Origin: Rhodospirillales bacterium
Lineage (GTDB): Bacteria > Pseudomonadota > Alphaproteobacteria > ATCC43930 > CGMCC-115725
Assembly: GCA_947473305.1 (NCBI GenBank)
Contig: CANJCB010000022.1
Location: forward strand, 1-64,000
DNA: 64,000 nt
Reading direction: 5' to 3'
Under the pieces are notes generated by a model. It searched no databases. It was not told the origin of the DNA and saw only the letters and a program-made list of their open reading frames with translations. The position numbers and the translations under genes are program-made. This document shows, one piece after another, positions 25,002-33,364 of this stretch. The stretch's first letter is position 1. Each line of letters opens with the position of its first letter.

Positions 25002-26633
25002 ATGCCGGAGAGCATCTACGACGCGCCGCATCTCCAAAGGTCCAAGGCGAATTTCACGCCGCTCACGCCGATCAGCTTCCTCGAGCGGGTCGGAGCGGTT
25101 TATCCCGACAAGGTGGCAGTCATCCACGGCGACCGCCGCTATACCTACGCCGAGTTCCGCGACCGCTGCCGCGGGTTGGCGGATGCCCTGCGCAAGGCCG
25201 GCGTAGAGCGGAACGACACTGTCGCAGTCATGGCGCCCAATGTGCCGGCGGCGCTCGAAGCCCATTTCGGCGTGCCCATGGCGGGGGCGGTCCTCAACGC
25301 GCTCAATTTCCGGCTCGATGCACCGACCATCGCCTTCATCCTGGAGCATGGCGAGGCCAAGGTGCTGATCACCGACCGGGAGTTTTCCACCACGATCAAG
25401 GCGGCTCTCAGCCAAGTGAAACGCCCGATCCTGGTGATCGATATCGACGATCCGCTTTACGAAGGCGGCGAGTTGCTGGGCCGGATGGACTATGAGGCCT
25501 TCCTCGCGACGGGCGACGCCTCGGCACTTGCCACCCTGCCCGAGGACGAGTGGCAGGCGATCAGCCTCAATTATACCTCGGGCACGACCGGCAATCCCAA
25601 GGGGGTCGTCTATCACCATCGCGGCGCTTATCTGAACTCGCTTGCCTCGGTCATGAGTTTCGGGCTCTCGGAGAAGTCCATCTATCTCTGGACCTTGCCG
25701 ATGTTCCATTGCAACGGCTGGAACCTGACCTGGGCGGTGACGGCGACGGCCGGAACCCATGTCTGCCTGCGCCGGGTCGATCCGGCCGTTATCTTTCCGG
25801 CGATCGACGAGCATCGGGTGACGCATCTCAGCGGCGCGCCCATCGTCTTGAATTTCCTGGTCCATGCCCCGGCCGAGGTACAGCGCCGCTTCGATCGCAC
25901 GATCGAGGTCGCCACTGGAGGCGCGGCACCTCCTTCGGCGATCATCGCAAATATGGAAAGGATGGGTTTCCACATCACCCATCTCTATGGCCTCACCGAA
26001 AGCTATGGCCCGGCGACCATCTGCGCCTGGCAGGAGGGTTGGGAAGGGCTGCCGCTCGATGAGCGGGCCCGAAAAATCTCCCGCCAGGGCGTCCCCCATC
26101 CCTCGCTGGAGGGGATGCGGGTCGTCGATCCCGAGACCATGGATGATATGCCCTCGGATGGCGCGGCCATCGGCGAGTTGATGCTGCGCGGCAACAACAT
26201 CATGAAAGGCTATCTCAAGAACCCGAAGGCGACCGAGGAGGCCTTCGCCGGCGGCTGGTTCCATACGGGCGACTTGGCGGTGCTCCATCCCGATGGCTAT
26301 GCGGAGATCAAGGACCGCTCGAAGGACATCATCATCTCAGGCGGCGAAAACATCTCGTCGCTGGAGGTCGAGGAAGCGCTCTACAAGCATCCCGCCGTGA
26401 TGGAAGCCGCGGTGGTCGCCCGGCCGGACGAGAAATGGGGCGAGACACCCTGCGCCTTCATCACGCTCAAACCAAATGCGGGCGCGGTGACGGAGACCGA
26501 GATCATCGACTGGTGCCGCGACCGCATGGCGCATTTCAAGCTCCCCCGCTCGGTGGTTTTTGGCCCCCTGCCAAAGACCTCCACCGGCAAGATCCAGAAA
26601 TACGCGCTCCGGGATCGGGCGAAGGCGCTCTAG
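25002..26633 (+). CDS. AMP-forming acyl-CoA synthetase (fatty or aromatic acid CoA ligase)
   Basis: A 543-residue ANL-superfamily ligase that adenylates a carboxylic acid and transfers it to CoA. The P-loop YTSGTTGNPKGV (residues 186-197), the YGLTES core, the GWFHTGD hinge region and the C-terminal lysine in P-K-T-S-T-G-K are intact. Overall it is like medium-chain or 3-methylmercaptopropionyl-type CoA ligases. Downstream of ubiX with a short gap, it could activate the product or substrate of the UbiD step. It overlaps the convergent SDR gene by four bases. Confidence 0.9.
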   Translation: MPESIYDAPHLQRSKANFTPLTPISFLERVGAVYPDKVAVIHGDRRYTYAEFRDRCRGLADALRKAGVERNDTVAVMAPNVPAALEAHFGVPMAGAVLNALNFRLDAPTIAFILEHGEAKVLITDREFSTTIKAALSQVKRPILVIDIDDPLYEGGELLGRMDYEAFLATGDASALATLPEDEWQAISLNYTSGTTGNPKGVVYHHRGAYLNSLASVMSFGLSEKSIYLWTLPMFHCNGWNLTWAVTATAGTHVCLRRVDPAVIFPAIDEHRVTHLSGAPIVLNFLVHAPAEVQRRFDRTIEVATGGAAPPSAIIANMERMGFHITHLYGLTESYGPATICAWQEGWEGLPLDERARKISRQGVPHPSLEGMRVVDPETMDDMPSDGAAIGELMLRGNNIMKGYLKNPKATEEAFAGGWFHTGDLAVLHPDGYAEIKDRSKDIIISGGENISSLEVEEALYKHPAVMEAAVVARPDEKWGETPCAFITLKPNAGAVTETEIIDWCRDRMAHFKLPRSVVFGPLPKTSTGKIQKYALRDRAKAL

Positions 26634-27406
26634 ACCACAACCGGCGTTGAACCGCCGTCCATGTTGATATTGACGGCGGTGATATAGCTTGCCTTGGAGG
26701 AAGCCAGGAAAAGCACGGCGTTGGCGATCTCCTCCGGTGTCGCGATGCGGCCGAGCGGTATGCGGGCCACATTCTTTTGCCGGGCCTCCTCGGGAGAAAG
26801 ACCGGTCATCCGCGACTCGGCTTTCATCCCGTCCGCCACCCTCTCGGTATCGGTCAGGCCGGGGTTGATCCCGACGACCCGCACGCCCTTTCCCGCATAG
26901 GCATTGCCGAGGCCCGCCGTCACCAGCATCAAGGCCGCATTGGCCGCGCCACCGCCGAGATGGGTGGGCGAGGCCACCTTGCCGCCCGCGCCGATGACAT
27001 TGACGATGACGCCCGAGCCGCGCTTGGCCATGAGCTTCACCACCGGGTCCATCACGTTGATATAGGTGAAGAACTTGGCGTCGAGCGAGGCCCGCCAATG
27101 GGCCGGATTCAATTCATCGGGGGGCACACGTTTGGCGGCACCGGCGGAATTCACCAGGATATCGATGGGTCCCAGCGCCTTCTCCATGGCCGCCACCATG
27201 GCGGCAGCCTGATCCGCGTCCACGAGGTCCGCCGCATGACCGAAAAGCGCGGGAAGTTCCGCTTTCGCCCGGTCGATATTCGCCTGATCGCGCGAGGTGA
27301 TCCCGACCTTGGCCCCCTCTCCCAGGAAAAGCCGCGCGCAGGCCAGGCCGATGCCCTTGGAGCCACCCGTGACGACGACCGTCTTGCCCTTCAATCCCAG
27401 ATCCAT
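26630..27406 (-). CDS. SDR-fold protein without the catalytic Tyr-Lys pair
   Basis: A 258-residue short-chain dehydrogenase fold. The TGGSKGIG cofactor turn (13-20) and NSAG (86-89) are normal. In the active site, however, the usual Ser, Tyr and Lys positions align with G139, G152 and N156 (segment GGGAANAAL where YGASKAAL is expected). NAD(P) binding is likely; classical alcohol dehydrogenase chemistry is not. Related SDRs with a conserved Asn here exist, so this may be a subfamily. It is divergent from the decarboxylase-like gene at 27458. Confidence 0.85.
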   Translation of the reverse strand: MDLGLKGKTVVVTGGSKGIGLACARLFLGEGAKVGITSRDQANIDRAKAELPALFGHAADLVDADQAAAMVAAMEKALGPIDILVNSAGAAKRVPPDELNPAHWRASLDAKFFTYINVMDPVVKLMAKRGSGVIVNVIGAGGKVASPTHLGGGAANAALMLVTAGLGNAYAGKGVRVVGINPGLTDTERVADGMKAESRMTGLSPEEARQKNVARIPLGRIATPEEIANAVLFLASSKASYITAVNINMDGGSTPVVV

Positions 27407-27457
27407 GATCTCGCCCTTACCCGTTGCCTGTGCCTCGCCACTCTGTAAGATGCCGCT

Positions 27458-27982
27458 ATGGCTCGTCTACCCTATGCCGACATCACGCGGCCCGATATCG
27501 CCCCCCTCGCCCAGCAGATCGCGGCCGAACGGGGATCCGTGCTCCATCTCTACCGGATGCTGCTCAACAGCCCGCCGGTGGCCCAGGGCTGGCTCAATTT
27601 CCTCACCGCGATCCGGCAGAAATCCTCGCTCAACGGCGCGATCCGCGAGATGGTGATCATGCGGGTGGCGGCGGTCAACGGCGCGCCCTACGAGGCCGAG
27701 CAGCATGCGCCCATCGCCATCCAGGAAGGCATGACCCGCGAGCAGGTCGACGCGCTGGCCAATTGGGAAACCTCGGATCTTTTCGACGCCACCCAGCGGG
27801 CAGTCCTCGCCTACTCCGATTCGATGACCCGCCAGATCCATGTGCCGGACGAGGTCTTCACCGCGGCAAGCGACCATTTCAACGAACGCGAGATGGTGGA
27901 GCTGACCGCGACCATCGCCGCCTACAACATGGTCTCGCGTTTCCTCGAGGCCACCCATATCGATTCGAGGGACCCGGTATAG
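27458..27982 (+). CDS. Carboxymuconolactone decarboxylase-family protein
   Basis: A 174-residue all-helical protein of the CMD/AhpD-like family. The core helix motif R-E-M-V-I-M-R-V-A-A-V-N-G-x-x-Y-E-x-x-Q-H (about residues 64-84) is clear. The cysteine often found just after N-G is alanine here and no CxxC is present, so peroxidase activity of the AhpD kind is not expected. It may act as a gamma-carboxymuconolactone decarboxylase-like enzyme; the substrate is unknown. Confidence 0.8.
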   Translation: MARLPYADITRPDIAPLAQQIAAERGSVLHLYRMLLNSPPVAQGWLNFLTAIRQKSSLNGAIREMVIMRVAAVNGAPYEAEQHAPIAIQEGMTREQVDALANWETSDLFDATQRAVLAYSDSMTRQIHVPDEVFTAASDHFNEREMVELTATIAAYNMVSRFLEATHIDSRDPV

Positions 27983-28058
27983 TCCCCTGGATCCCTCGCG
28001 GCGGCCGTGCCTATACTGGCCGAAAAGCCGTGATAAACAATCCAGGGGGTTTCATGCG

Positions 28059-29066
28059 ATGGGCGTTCTCGGCCGGTTAGCCGCCGTTATCGGTTTTGCT
28101 CTTCCGCTTCTTGCCGCACCGGCGAGCGCGCAGCAGAAGATCACCATCAAGTTCGTCCATTCGACGCCGCCGACGACCTATTTCCTGCCCTACCTCGTGC
28201 CGGTGGATCAGGGCTGGTACGAGCAGAACGGCATCCATATCGAAGAGATCTTCGTCAATGGCGGCGCCACCGCGCTGCGGACCTTTCTCTCCTCGAAAGA
28301 GGATGAGCTGACCCTGACCAGCGTCGGTCCTTCGATCATCTTCAACGCCATCATCCAGGGCGCCAAGATCAAGTCCATCGGCTCCTGGCAGCCGACGGTG
28401 GACTATCACATCGTCGCCGCCAAATCGGTCGGCACGACCCTGAAAGACCTCCAAGGCAAAATCTTCGCTTCGGCGGATTCATCGGACAATACGGCGGCGC
28501 TGCCGCCTATGATCCTGAAGAAGCATGGGATCGACACCAGCGGCATCCGCTTCGTCCAGGTCGGCGGTCATCCCCAAAGACTCCAGGCGGTCGAGGCGGG
28601 CAAAGCCCAGGCGACCATCATCAATACCCTCACGATGCTGATCGGTCAGAGCCATGGCGCGATCAATGTCGTCGGCAGGGTGGCGGACGACTTCCCCTCG
28701 ATCGCCTATATCACCACGGTGGTGAAGGACAGCGACCTGGCGGACGCCAACAAGCGCAAGGCTCTGGAGATTTTCCTCAAGGGCAACATCATCGGCGCCC
28801 GCTATGTGATGGATCACCCGGACGAGGCCGCAGCGCTGCTCCAAAAGCGGGTTCCGGATCTCGATCCCACCCTCACAAAGGAAGTCGTCCGCCAGCTCAA
28901 CGCCCAGAACATCTGGGGCGTCAACGGCGGCAACAATGCCGATGTCTATCGCTTCACCTCCGAGATCGGCAAGCAGTTGGGCGTCATCGAACGCGAGGTG
29001 ACCGTGGCGGAGGTCATGGACAATTCGCTCGCCGACAAGATCGTGGCGGAAATCGGCAAGCGTTGA
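28059..29066 (+). CDS. ABC transporter substrate-binding protein, nitrate/sulfonate/taurine type
   Basis: A 335-residue periplasmic receptor with a clear Sec signal peptide ending in A-S-A-Q (cleavage near residue 25). It has the SsuA/TauA/NMT1-like fold; the G-W-Y-E-Q-N-G-I motif near residue 52 and the GGATALRTFLSS segment are characteristic. It is the first gene of a complete importer with ATPase and permease downstream. Ligands of this class include sulfonates, nitrate, thiamine precursors and phthalate-like aromatics; the ligand is not predictable here. Confidence 0.9.
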   Translation: MGVLGRLAAVIGFALPLLAAPASAQQKITIKFVHSTPPTTYFLPYLVPVDQGWYEQNGIHIEEIFVNGGATALRTFLSSKEDELTLTSVGPSIIFNAIIQGAKIKSIGSWQPTVDYHIVAAKSVGTTLKDLQGKIFASADSSDNTAALPPMILKKHGIDTSGIRFVQVGGHPQRLQAVEAGKAQATIINTLTMLIGQSHGAINVVGRVADDFPSIAYITTVVKDSDLADANKRKALEIFLKGNIIGARYVMDHPDEAAALLQKRVPDLDPTLTKEVVRQLNAQNIWGVNGGNNADVYRFTSEIGKQLGVIEREVTVAEVMDNSLADKIVAEIGKR

Positions 29067-29144
29067 GGGGGCATTTACAAGCGGCGAGGCAGCACGGATT
29101 ATTCCGAGGCGGGCCTGCGGGGCTCCAGGGGGAGGTCGTTCATT

Positions 29145-29987
29145 TTGCGTAATCTGGCGGACAATGCCGTGGCGGAACAGACCGGGGCTTCGACCCGGGC
29201 GATGATCACCGTTGAAGGGGTCCATAAGGGGTTCAACGTCCGTGCGACGGGCGGGGATGACGGTGGCGGCGGTTATATGACCGTGCTCCAGGATGTCAGT
29301 TTCGACGTGAAGGAAGGCGAGCTTGTCAGCCTGCTGGGCGCCAGCGGCTGCGGCAAAACCACCCTCCTGCGCATGGCGGCCGGCCTCATCAAGCCCGATC
29401 AGGGTTCCATTTCCATCAAAGGCACGCGCCTGCAGGGACCTCGCAAAGACCTATGCATGGTCTTCCAGAATTTCAGCCTGCTCCCCTGGCGGCCGGTGCT
29501 GTCCAACGTGGCATTCCCGCTGGAACTCGACGGCATGGGCAAGGCGGAGCGGGAGGATGTCGCCCGCCACTATATCGAGATCGTCGGCCTCCAGGGTTTC
29601 GAGCGGCATTTCCCGCACGAGCTTTCAGGCGGCATGCAACAGCGCGTCGGCATCGCCCGGGCGCTGACCCGGAAGCCGCTGGTTCTTTTGATGGACGAGC
29701 CTTTCGGCGCGCTCGACGCCCAGACCCGGGAAACCCTGCAAGAAGATTTCATCAAGATCTGGGCGCAGCTCAAAACCACCGTCGTCTTCGTCACCCATAG
29801 CATCGACGAAGCGCTGATGCTGTCGGACCGCATCATCGTCTTCAGCTCACGCCCCGGCCGCATCAAGCGGACGATAGCCCCGCCCTTCGCGGCGCTTCGC
29901 GGCCAGGAAGACGTGCGCGTGAAGCCCGAATTCGGATCATATGCCCAGGAAATCCGCGATCTCCTGAGGGTGGAGAGAACCCCATGA
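29145..29987 (+). CDS. ABC transporter ATPase, nitrate/sulfonate/taurine type
   Basis: A 280-residue ATPase. Walker A (GASGCGKTT), Q-loop (VFQNFSLLPW), signature (LSGGMQQRVGIARA), Walker B (VLLMDEP) and H-loop (VTHSIDEA) are present; the LLPWRPVLSNV stretch is typical of SsuB/TauB/NrtD. The start is TTG at 29145, supported by a gggggagg site about nine bases upstream; an internal ATG at residue 20 is possible. Its stop overlaps the permease ATG. Confidence 0.9.
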   Translation: MRNLADNAVAEQTGASTRAMITVEGVHKGFNVRATGGDDGGGGYMTVLQDVSFDVKEGELVSLLGASGCGKTTLLRMAAGLIKPDQGSISIKGTRLQGPRKDLCMVFQNFSLLPWRPVLSNVAFPLELDGMGKAEREDVARHYIEIVGLQGFERHFPHELSGGMQQRVGIARALTRKPLVLLMDEPFGALDAQTRETLQEDFIKIWAQLKTTVVFVTHSIDEALMLSDRIIVFSSRPGRIKRTIAPPFAALRGQEDVRVKPEFGSYAQEIRDLLRVERTP

Positions 29988-30820
29988 ACGACGCTTCCAT
30001 GACGGAGCCCCGGGCAACGGACATGCGTCCGCAGGAAAAACCAAGCGTCCTCGAATGGCTCAAGGCGCGGCCCAACGTCTTGCGCGTCAGCGCCGTTGTG
30101 ATCTTCTTCATCTGGTGGGAATTGGTCGGGCGGGACGTCAACCCGCTGTTCATGACCTACCCCTCCGCCATCTTCAGGGCGGCCTGGATCATGACCCAGT
30201 CGGGCGAGTTGCCCAAGGCACTGGTCGCGAGTTCCCTGCCTTTCGCCATCGGACTCAGCATCTCGATTTTCGGCGGCATCGTCATCGGCATCCTGATCGG
30301 GACCTTCTGGTTCCTTGAATACAGCCTCGATCCCTTTCTCAATGCGCTCTATGCGATCCCCCGCGTGGCGCTGGTGCCCTTGATCATTCTCTGGGCCGGC
30401 CTTGAAACCACGGGCAAGGTCACGATCATCATATCGCTCGCGATTTTCCCGGTGATCATCAACACCTATTCGGGCATCAAGGACGTGCGCGGCAGTCTCA
30501 TAGAGATCGGTCGGGCCTATGGCGCGACCGAGATCCAGATCTTCCAGAAGATCGTCCTGCCGGCCTGCGTACCCTATATCATGGCGGGAATCCGCTTGGC
30601 GGTGGGCTTCGGCATCATCGGCATCATCGTCGCCGAGTTCTTCACGGCGATCACCGGCCTCGGGGGGCTGATCGTCTTCTATTCGAACAATTTCGCCACG
30701 GCGAAGCTCTTCGTGCCGGTGATCGTCATCGGCATCCTCGGCATCGCCATGACACAGCTCGTCGCGATGCTGGAAAAGCGGCTCTCAGGCTGGCGGATTT
30801 CGGAGCGGGAGCGGTTCTAG
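29984..30820 (+). CDS. ABC transporter permease, nitrate/sulfonate/taurine type
   Basis: A 278-residue inner-membrane permease with six predicted helices after a hydrophilic N-terminus of about 30 residues. The EAA loop (E-I-G-R-A-Y-G-A-T-E, near residue 171-180) contacts the ATPase, as in SsuC/TauC. It overlaps the ATPase gene by four bases and converges on the ArsR gene with a four-base overlap. Confidence 0.9.
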   Translation: MNDASMTEPRATDMRPQEKPSVLEWLKARPNVLRVSAVVIFFIWWELVGRDVNPLFMTYPSAIFRAAWIMTQSGELPKALVASSLPFAIGLSISIFGGIVIGILIGTFWFLEYSLDPFLNALYAIPRVALVPLIILWAGLETTGKVTIIISLAIFPVIINTYSGIKDVRGSLIEIGRAYGATEIQIFQKIVLPACVPYIMAGIRLAVGFGIIGIIVAEFFTAITGLGGLIVFYSNNFATAKLFVPVIVIGILGIAMTQLVAMLEKRLSGWRISERERF

Positions 30821-31155
30821 CTCCCCTCCAAACCCTCCACATGCGCCTTCAAGCGACCTAGGGCATCGTCCCAGCGGCGGGATATCTCGGCGAGATAGTC
30901 CCGCACGTCTTCAAGCGGCTTCGGCTGCAATTGGTAGCGACTTTCCCGGCCGATGCGCATGCTGTGCACCATGCCGGCGTCGGAGAGCACACGCAGGTGC
31001 TTCGTCACCGCCTGCCGAGTGAGACGGGTGCCGGCGGTCAGCCGCGAGATCGACTGGGGATCGCCCTCGCAGAGACGCGCCAGCACTGCCAGCCGCGTCT
31101 CGTCCCCCAGCGCAGCGAAGACCCGCGCATGGGACGCCTCAAGCTGCATGGACAT
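30817..31155 (-). CDS. ArsR-family winged-helix regulator
   Basis: A 112-residue regulator. The helix-turn-helix reads Q-S-I-S-R-L-T-A-G-T-R-L-T-R-Q-A-V-T-K-H and is followed by the L-R-V-L-S-D-A-G-M-V wing. No metal-binding cysteine motif is present, so it is of the type paired with SRPBCC/AHSA1 proteins rather than a metal sensor. Its start (31155, or 31149) lies inside the end of the SRPBCC gene, with a 17-base overlap, so the two are co-translated. It probably autoregulates through the region near 31635-31664. Confidence 0.85.
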   Translation of the reverse strand: MSMQLEASHARVFAALGDETRLAVLARLCEGDPQSISRLTAGTRLTRQAVTKHLRVLSDAGMVHSMRIGRESRYQLQPKPLEDVRDYLAEISRRWDDALGRLKAHVEGLEGS

Positions 31156-31594
31156 GTTTGGCGATGTTCTCCATCTGCGCCACCCAGCCATTCTCGTGCT
31201 TCGGGAAGGCTTCGAGGCGTCGTTCCGGCGGCAGCTTGTCGAAGCCGGACTCGACCACCCGCACGAGGGTGCCGGTTGCCGTCGGCTGCAACGTGAACTC
31301 AACCAGCGTCTGCGTCTCATCGGAAAAGTCGCGCTTTGGGTCGATAGCGAAAGGATGCCAGGTAAAGGCGAAAATCCGTTCAGGCTCCATTCTCACCACG
31401 GTCGTTTTCCATGGGACGTTCTCATAGCCCTCGCAGGGGTTAATCTTCCGGCCGCTACTAGCCTTTCCCACCACAAAGGGTCCGTCGAGCTTGACGCCGA
31501 ACCAAGCGCCGAACTCGGTGTGATCGGTCAGCGCGCGCCAAACGCGCGAGACAGTGGCTTTGACCTCAATGGATTTTTCAATACGATCCGACAT
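31139..31594 (-). CDS. SRPBCC/AHSA1-like protein
   Basis: A 151-residue START-like domain protein with a hydrophobic ligand cavity. The N-terminal V-W-R-A-L-T-D motif and the F-A-F-T-W-H-P region are typical of AHSA1-like SRPBCC proteins encoded with ArsR partners. The start at 31594 follows a perfect aggagg at six bases. Ligand unknown; such pairs may sense and bind hydrophobic molecules. Confidence 0.85.
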   Translation of the reverse strand: MSDRIEKSIEVKATVSRVWRALTDHTEFGAWFGVKLDGPFVVGKASSGRKINPCEGYENVPWKTTVVRMEPERIFAFTWHPFAIDPKRDFSDETQTLVEFTLQPTATGTLVRVVESGFDKLPPERRLEAFPKHENGWVAQMENIAKHVHAA

Positions 31595-31634
31595 CCGCAA
31601 CCTCCTAGTTGCGGATTGTTTAAAACAGCCCCGC

Positions 31635-31664
31635 AGAAAAGGCAACTATTTTGTTGCCTTTTCT
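31635..31664. terminator. Perfect 12-bp hairpin between the RidA-like and SRPBCC/ArsR genes
   Basis: Arms agaaaaggcaac (31635-31646) and gttgccttttct (31653-31664) pair perfectly around a six-base AT loop. It lies 18 bases beyond the RidA-like stop and could terminate that transcript. It also lies just upstream of the SRPBCC/ArsR leader, with a TTGCCT ... TAAACA (17-base spacer) promoter-like pair overlapping it, so an ArsR operator is an equal possibility. Confidence 0.5.
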
Positions 31665-31681
31665 TTCATGGGCCAAATGGG

Positions 31682-32098
31682 CTAGGCGGGGACCGCGACG
31701 ATGGCTTCGAGCTCGATGATGAACTCTTCTTTCACCAGCCGGTCGACCATGAGCAACGTGTTCGGCGGATACATCGAGGTCTTGAAGAGCTTCGGGAAGA
31801 GCTCGGCCCGGCACTTCATGAACTTCTTGATGTCCTGGGAATGGACCAGATAGGTCGTGAACTTCAGCACCGAATTGTAATCGACGCCCATGCCCTTCAG
31901 CACATCGCCCAGGTTGTCGAAGATCTGCTGGAATTGGGCTTCAAAATCGTGCTCGCCGACGATTTCGCCCTTGGCGCCCACGGAGAGCTGGCCCGCCACG
32001 AAGGCGATGGAAGCGTTGCCGCTGTAGCGGCCGACATGGGAATAAAGGCCCTGCGCGGGCGCCGTGCCTTCCGGATTTTCGTACCAGACCTTGACCAA
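31682..32098 (-). CDS. RidA/YjgF-family protein lacking the catalytic arginine
   Basis: A 138-residue protein of the Rid family, whose archetype hydrolyses reactive enamine/imine intermediates. The fold and the C-terminal E-x-E-A-I-V-A strand are clear, but the position of the essential Arg105 of RidA, in the P-x-R-S motif, is N113 (P-P-N-T). It therefore belongs to the Rid subfamilies without deaminase activity. A strong aggagg precedes the ATG. It is divergent from the alpha/beta hydrolase gene. Confidence 0.8.
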   Translation of the reverse strand: MVKVWYENPEGTAPAQGLYSHVGRYSGNASIAFVAGQLSVGAKGEIVGEHDFEAQFQQIFDNLGDVLKGMGVDYNSVLKFTTYLVHSQDIKKFMKCRAELFPKLFKTSMYPPNTLLMVDRLVKEEFIIELEAIVAVPA

Positions 32099-32219
32099 GA
32101 TAATCCTCCTGCGGTTGGAAATTTCTCTTGTGTCAAAGGCCGGGAGAGGGCCGAAAAGTCAATGGCAAAACCGCCCCTCCCCGCTTAACCTGGGCTCAGC
32201 AATGGGAGGATAACGAACT

Positions 32220-33062
32220 ATGAGAATCAGCTTCGCCAATATCGATGGGGTCAAGACCCGTTATCTCCACGCGGGCGAAGGCCATCCCATTTTCCTGCTC
32301 CACGGAGTAGGGATCTCGGGCGACTGCTTCATGCGCAACATGGATGTGCTGGGCGAGCATTTCCACGCCATTGCCCCGGACATGCTGGGCCATGGCTTCA
32401 CCGACTATGTGGATTTCCAGGGTGGCCCGCCGCAGCCCCATGTGGTGAAGCACCTGGGCCGGCTGGCCGATCATCTGGGTTTCGACAAATACAGCGTCGC
32501 AGGATCGTCCTACGGCGGCTTGATCGCGGCGCTCATGGCCTGCGACCGGCCGGCACGGGTCGAGAACCTCATCGTGATCGGCAGCGGCTCGGTTTTCCAT
32601 CCGGCCGACGATCAGGTCTCCGCCCTGAAGGCCGCTTTCGCCAATGCCTCCCAGGCAATGGGCGATCCGACGCTCGAATCCTGCCGGAAGCGGATGGCGA
32701 ATATCTGCTTCGATCCCGCGTCGGTGGACGAGCGCATGCTGCCGGTGCAGCTCACGAGCTATGCCGACCCAAGCCGCTTCGAGGCCTATAAGGCGACCAT
32801 CAACGGTTTGATCGGCGCGGCGGAATCGCCGGTCCACCGGGTCTATTCGCGATTGGAAGAGATAAAGACCCGCACCCTCATCATCACCGGCCGAGAAGAC
32901 ATCCGCGCCCAGGTGAAGCTCCATGAGGAAGGGCGGCACCGGATGCCCAATGCCCGCATCGTCGTCTTCGACAAATGCAGCCATATGCCGATGATGGAAT
33001 ATCCGGAGCGCTTCAATACCCTGGTGACGGACTTCCTGCAGGGAAAGACCGTCGGGGATTAA
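32220..33062 (+). CDS. Alpha/beta hydrolase
   Basis: A 280-residue alpha/beta hydrolase with canonical parts: HG oxyanion loop (L-H-G-V-G), nucleophile elbow G-S-S-Y-G-G near residue 97-102, acid D/E after TLIITGRED, and a C-terminal K-C-S-H-M-P catalytic histidine. It resembles meta-cleavage product and carboxylic ester hydrolases. A gggagga site precedes the ATG. It converges on the Rieske gene with a four-base overlap. Confidence 0.85.
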   Translation: MRISFANIDGVKTRYLHAGEGHPIFLLHGVGISGDCFMRNMDVLGEHFHAIAPDMLGHGFTDYVDFQGGPPQPHVVKHLGRLADHLGFDKYSVAGSSYGGLIAALMACDRPARVENLIVIGSGSVFHPADDQVSALKAAFANASQAMGDPTLESCRKRMANICFDPASVDERMLPVQLTSYADPSRFEAYKATINGLIGAAESPVHRVYSRLEEIKTRTLIITGREDIRAQVKLHEEGRHRMPNARIVVFDKCSHMPMMEYPERFNTLVTDFLQGKTVGD

Positions 33063-33364
33063 GCGTCCGGGACCATGATCTTCACCTCGTCGCCTTCGAC
33101 GGCGACGGGGTAGGTCGCGATCTTCTTCCCGGCATGGCCCAGGCCCTGCCAGACATCGACCGGATAGAAATGCAAGGGGCAGCAGGCGATGGTCCCGTCG
33201 AAGGGACCCTCACCGAAGGAGCCGCCCGCATGCGGGCAATTGTCCGCGATGGCGGCCACCCGATCACCGACCCGGAAGACGGCGATGCGGAAGTGGTCCC
33301 GCACGGGAACCGCCATTCCGCCGCCGTCCGGGATCTCGCCCAGGCTTAGCCGGATCTCAGGCAT
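33059..33364 (-). CDS. Rieske-type [2Fe-2S] ferredoxin
   Basis: A 101-residue Rieske protein. The cluster ligands are C-P-H (about residues 43-45) and C-C-P-L-H (about 60-64), matching the C-x-H ... C-x-x-H pattern. It is small and soluble, like ferredoxins of ring-hydroxylating dioxygenases or NirD-like proteins. Its ATG overlaps the RND pump stop (TGATG), so it seems to be the last gene of the efflux operon, an unusual partnership. No oxygenase alpha subunit or reductase is nearby. Confidence 0.85.
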   Translation of the reverse strand: MPEIRLSLGEIPDGGGMAVPVRDHFRIAVFRVGDRVAAIADNCPHAGGSFGEGPFDGTIACCPLHFYPVDVWQGLGHAGKKIATYPVAVEGDEVKIMVPDA

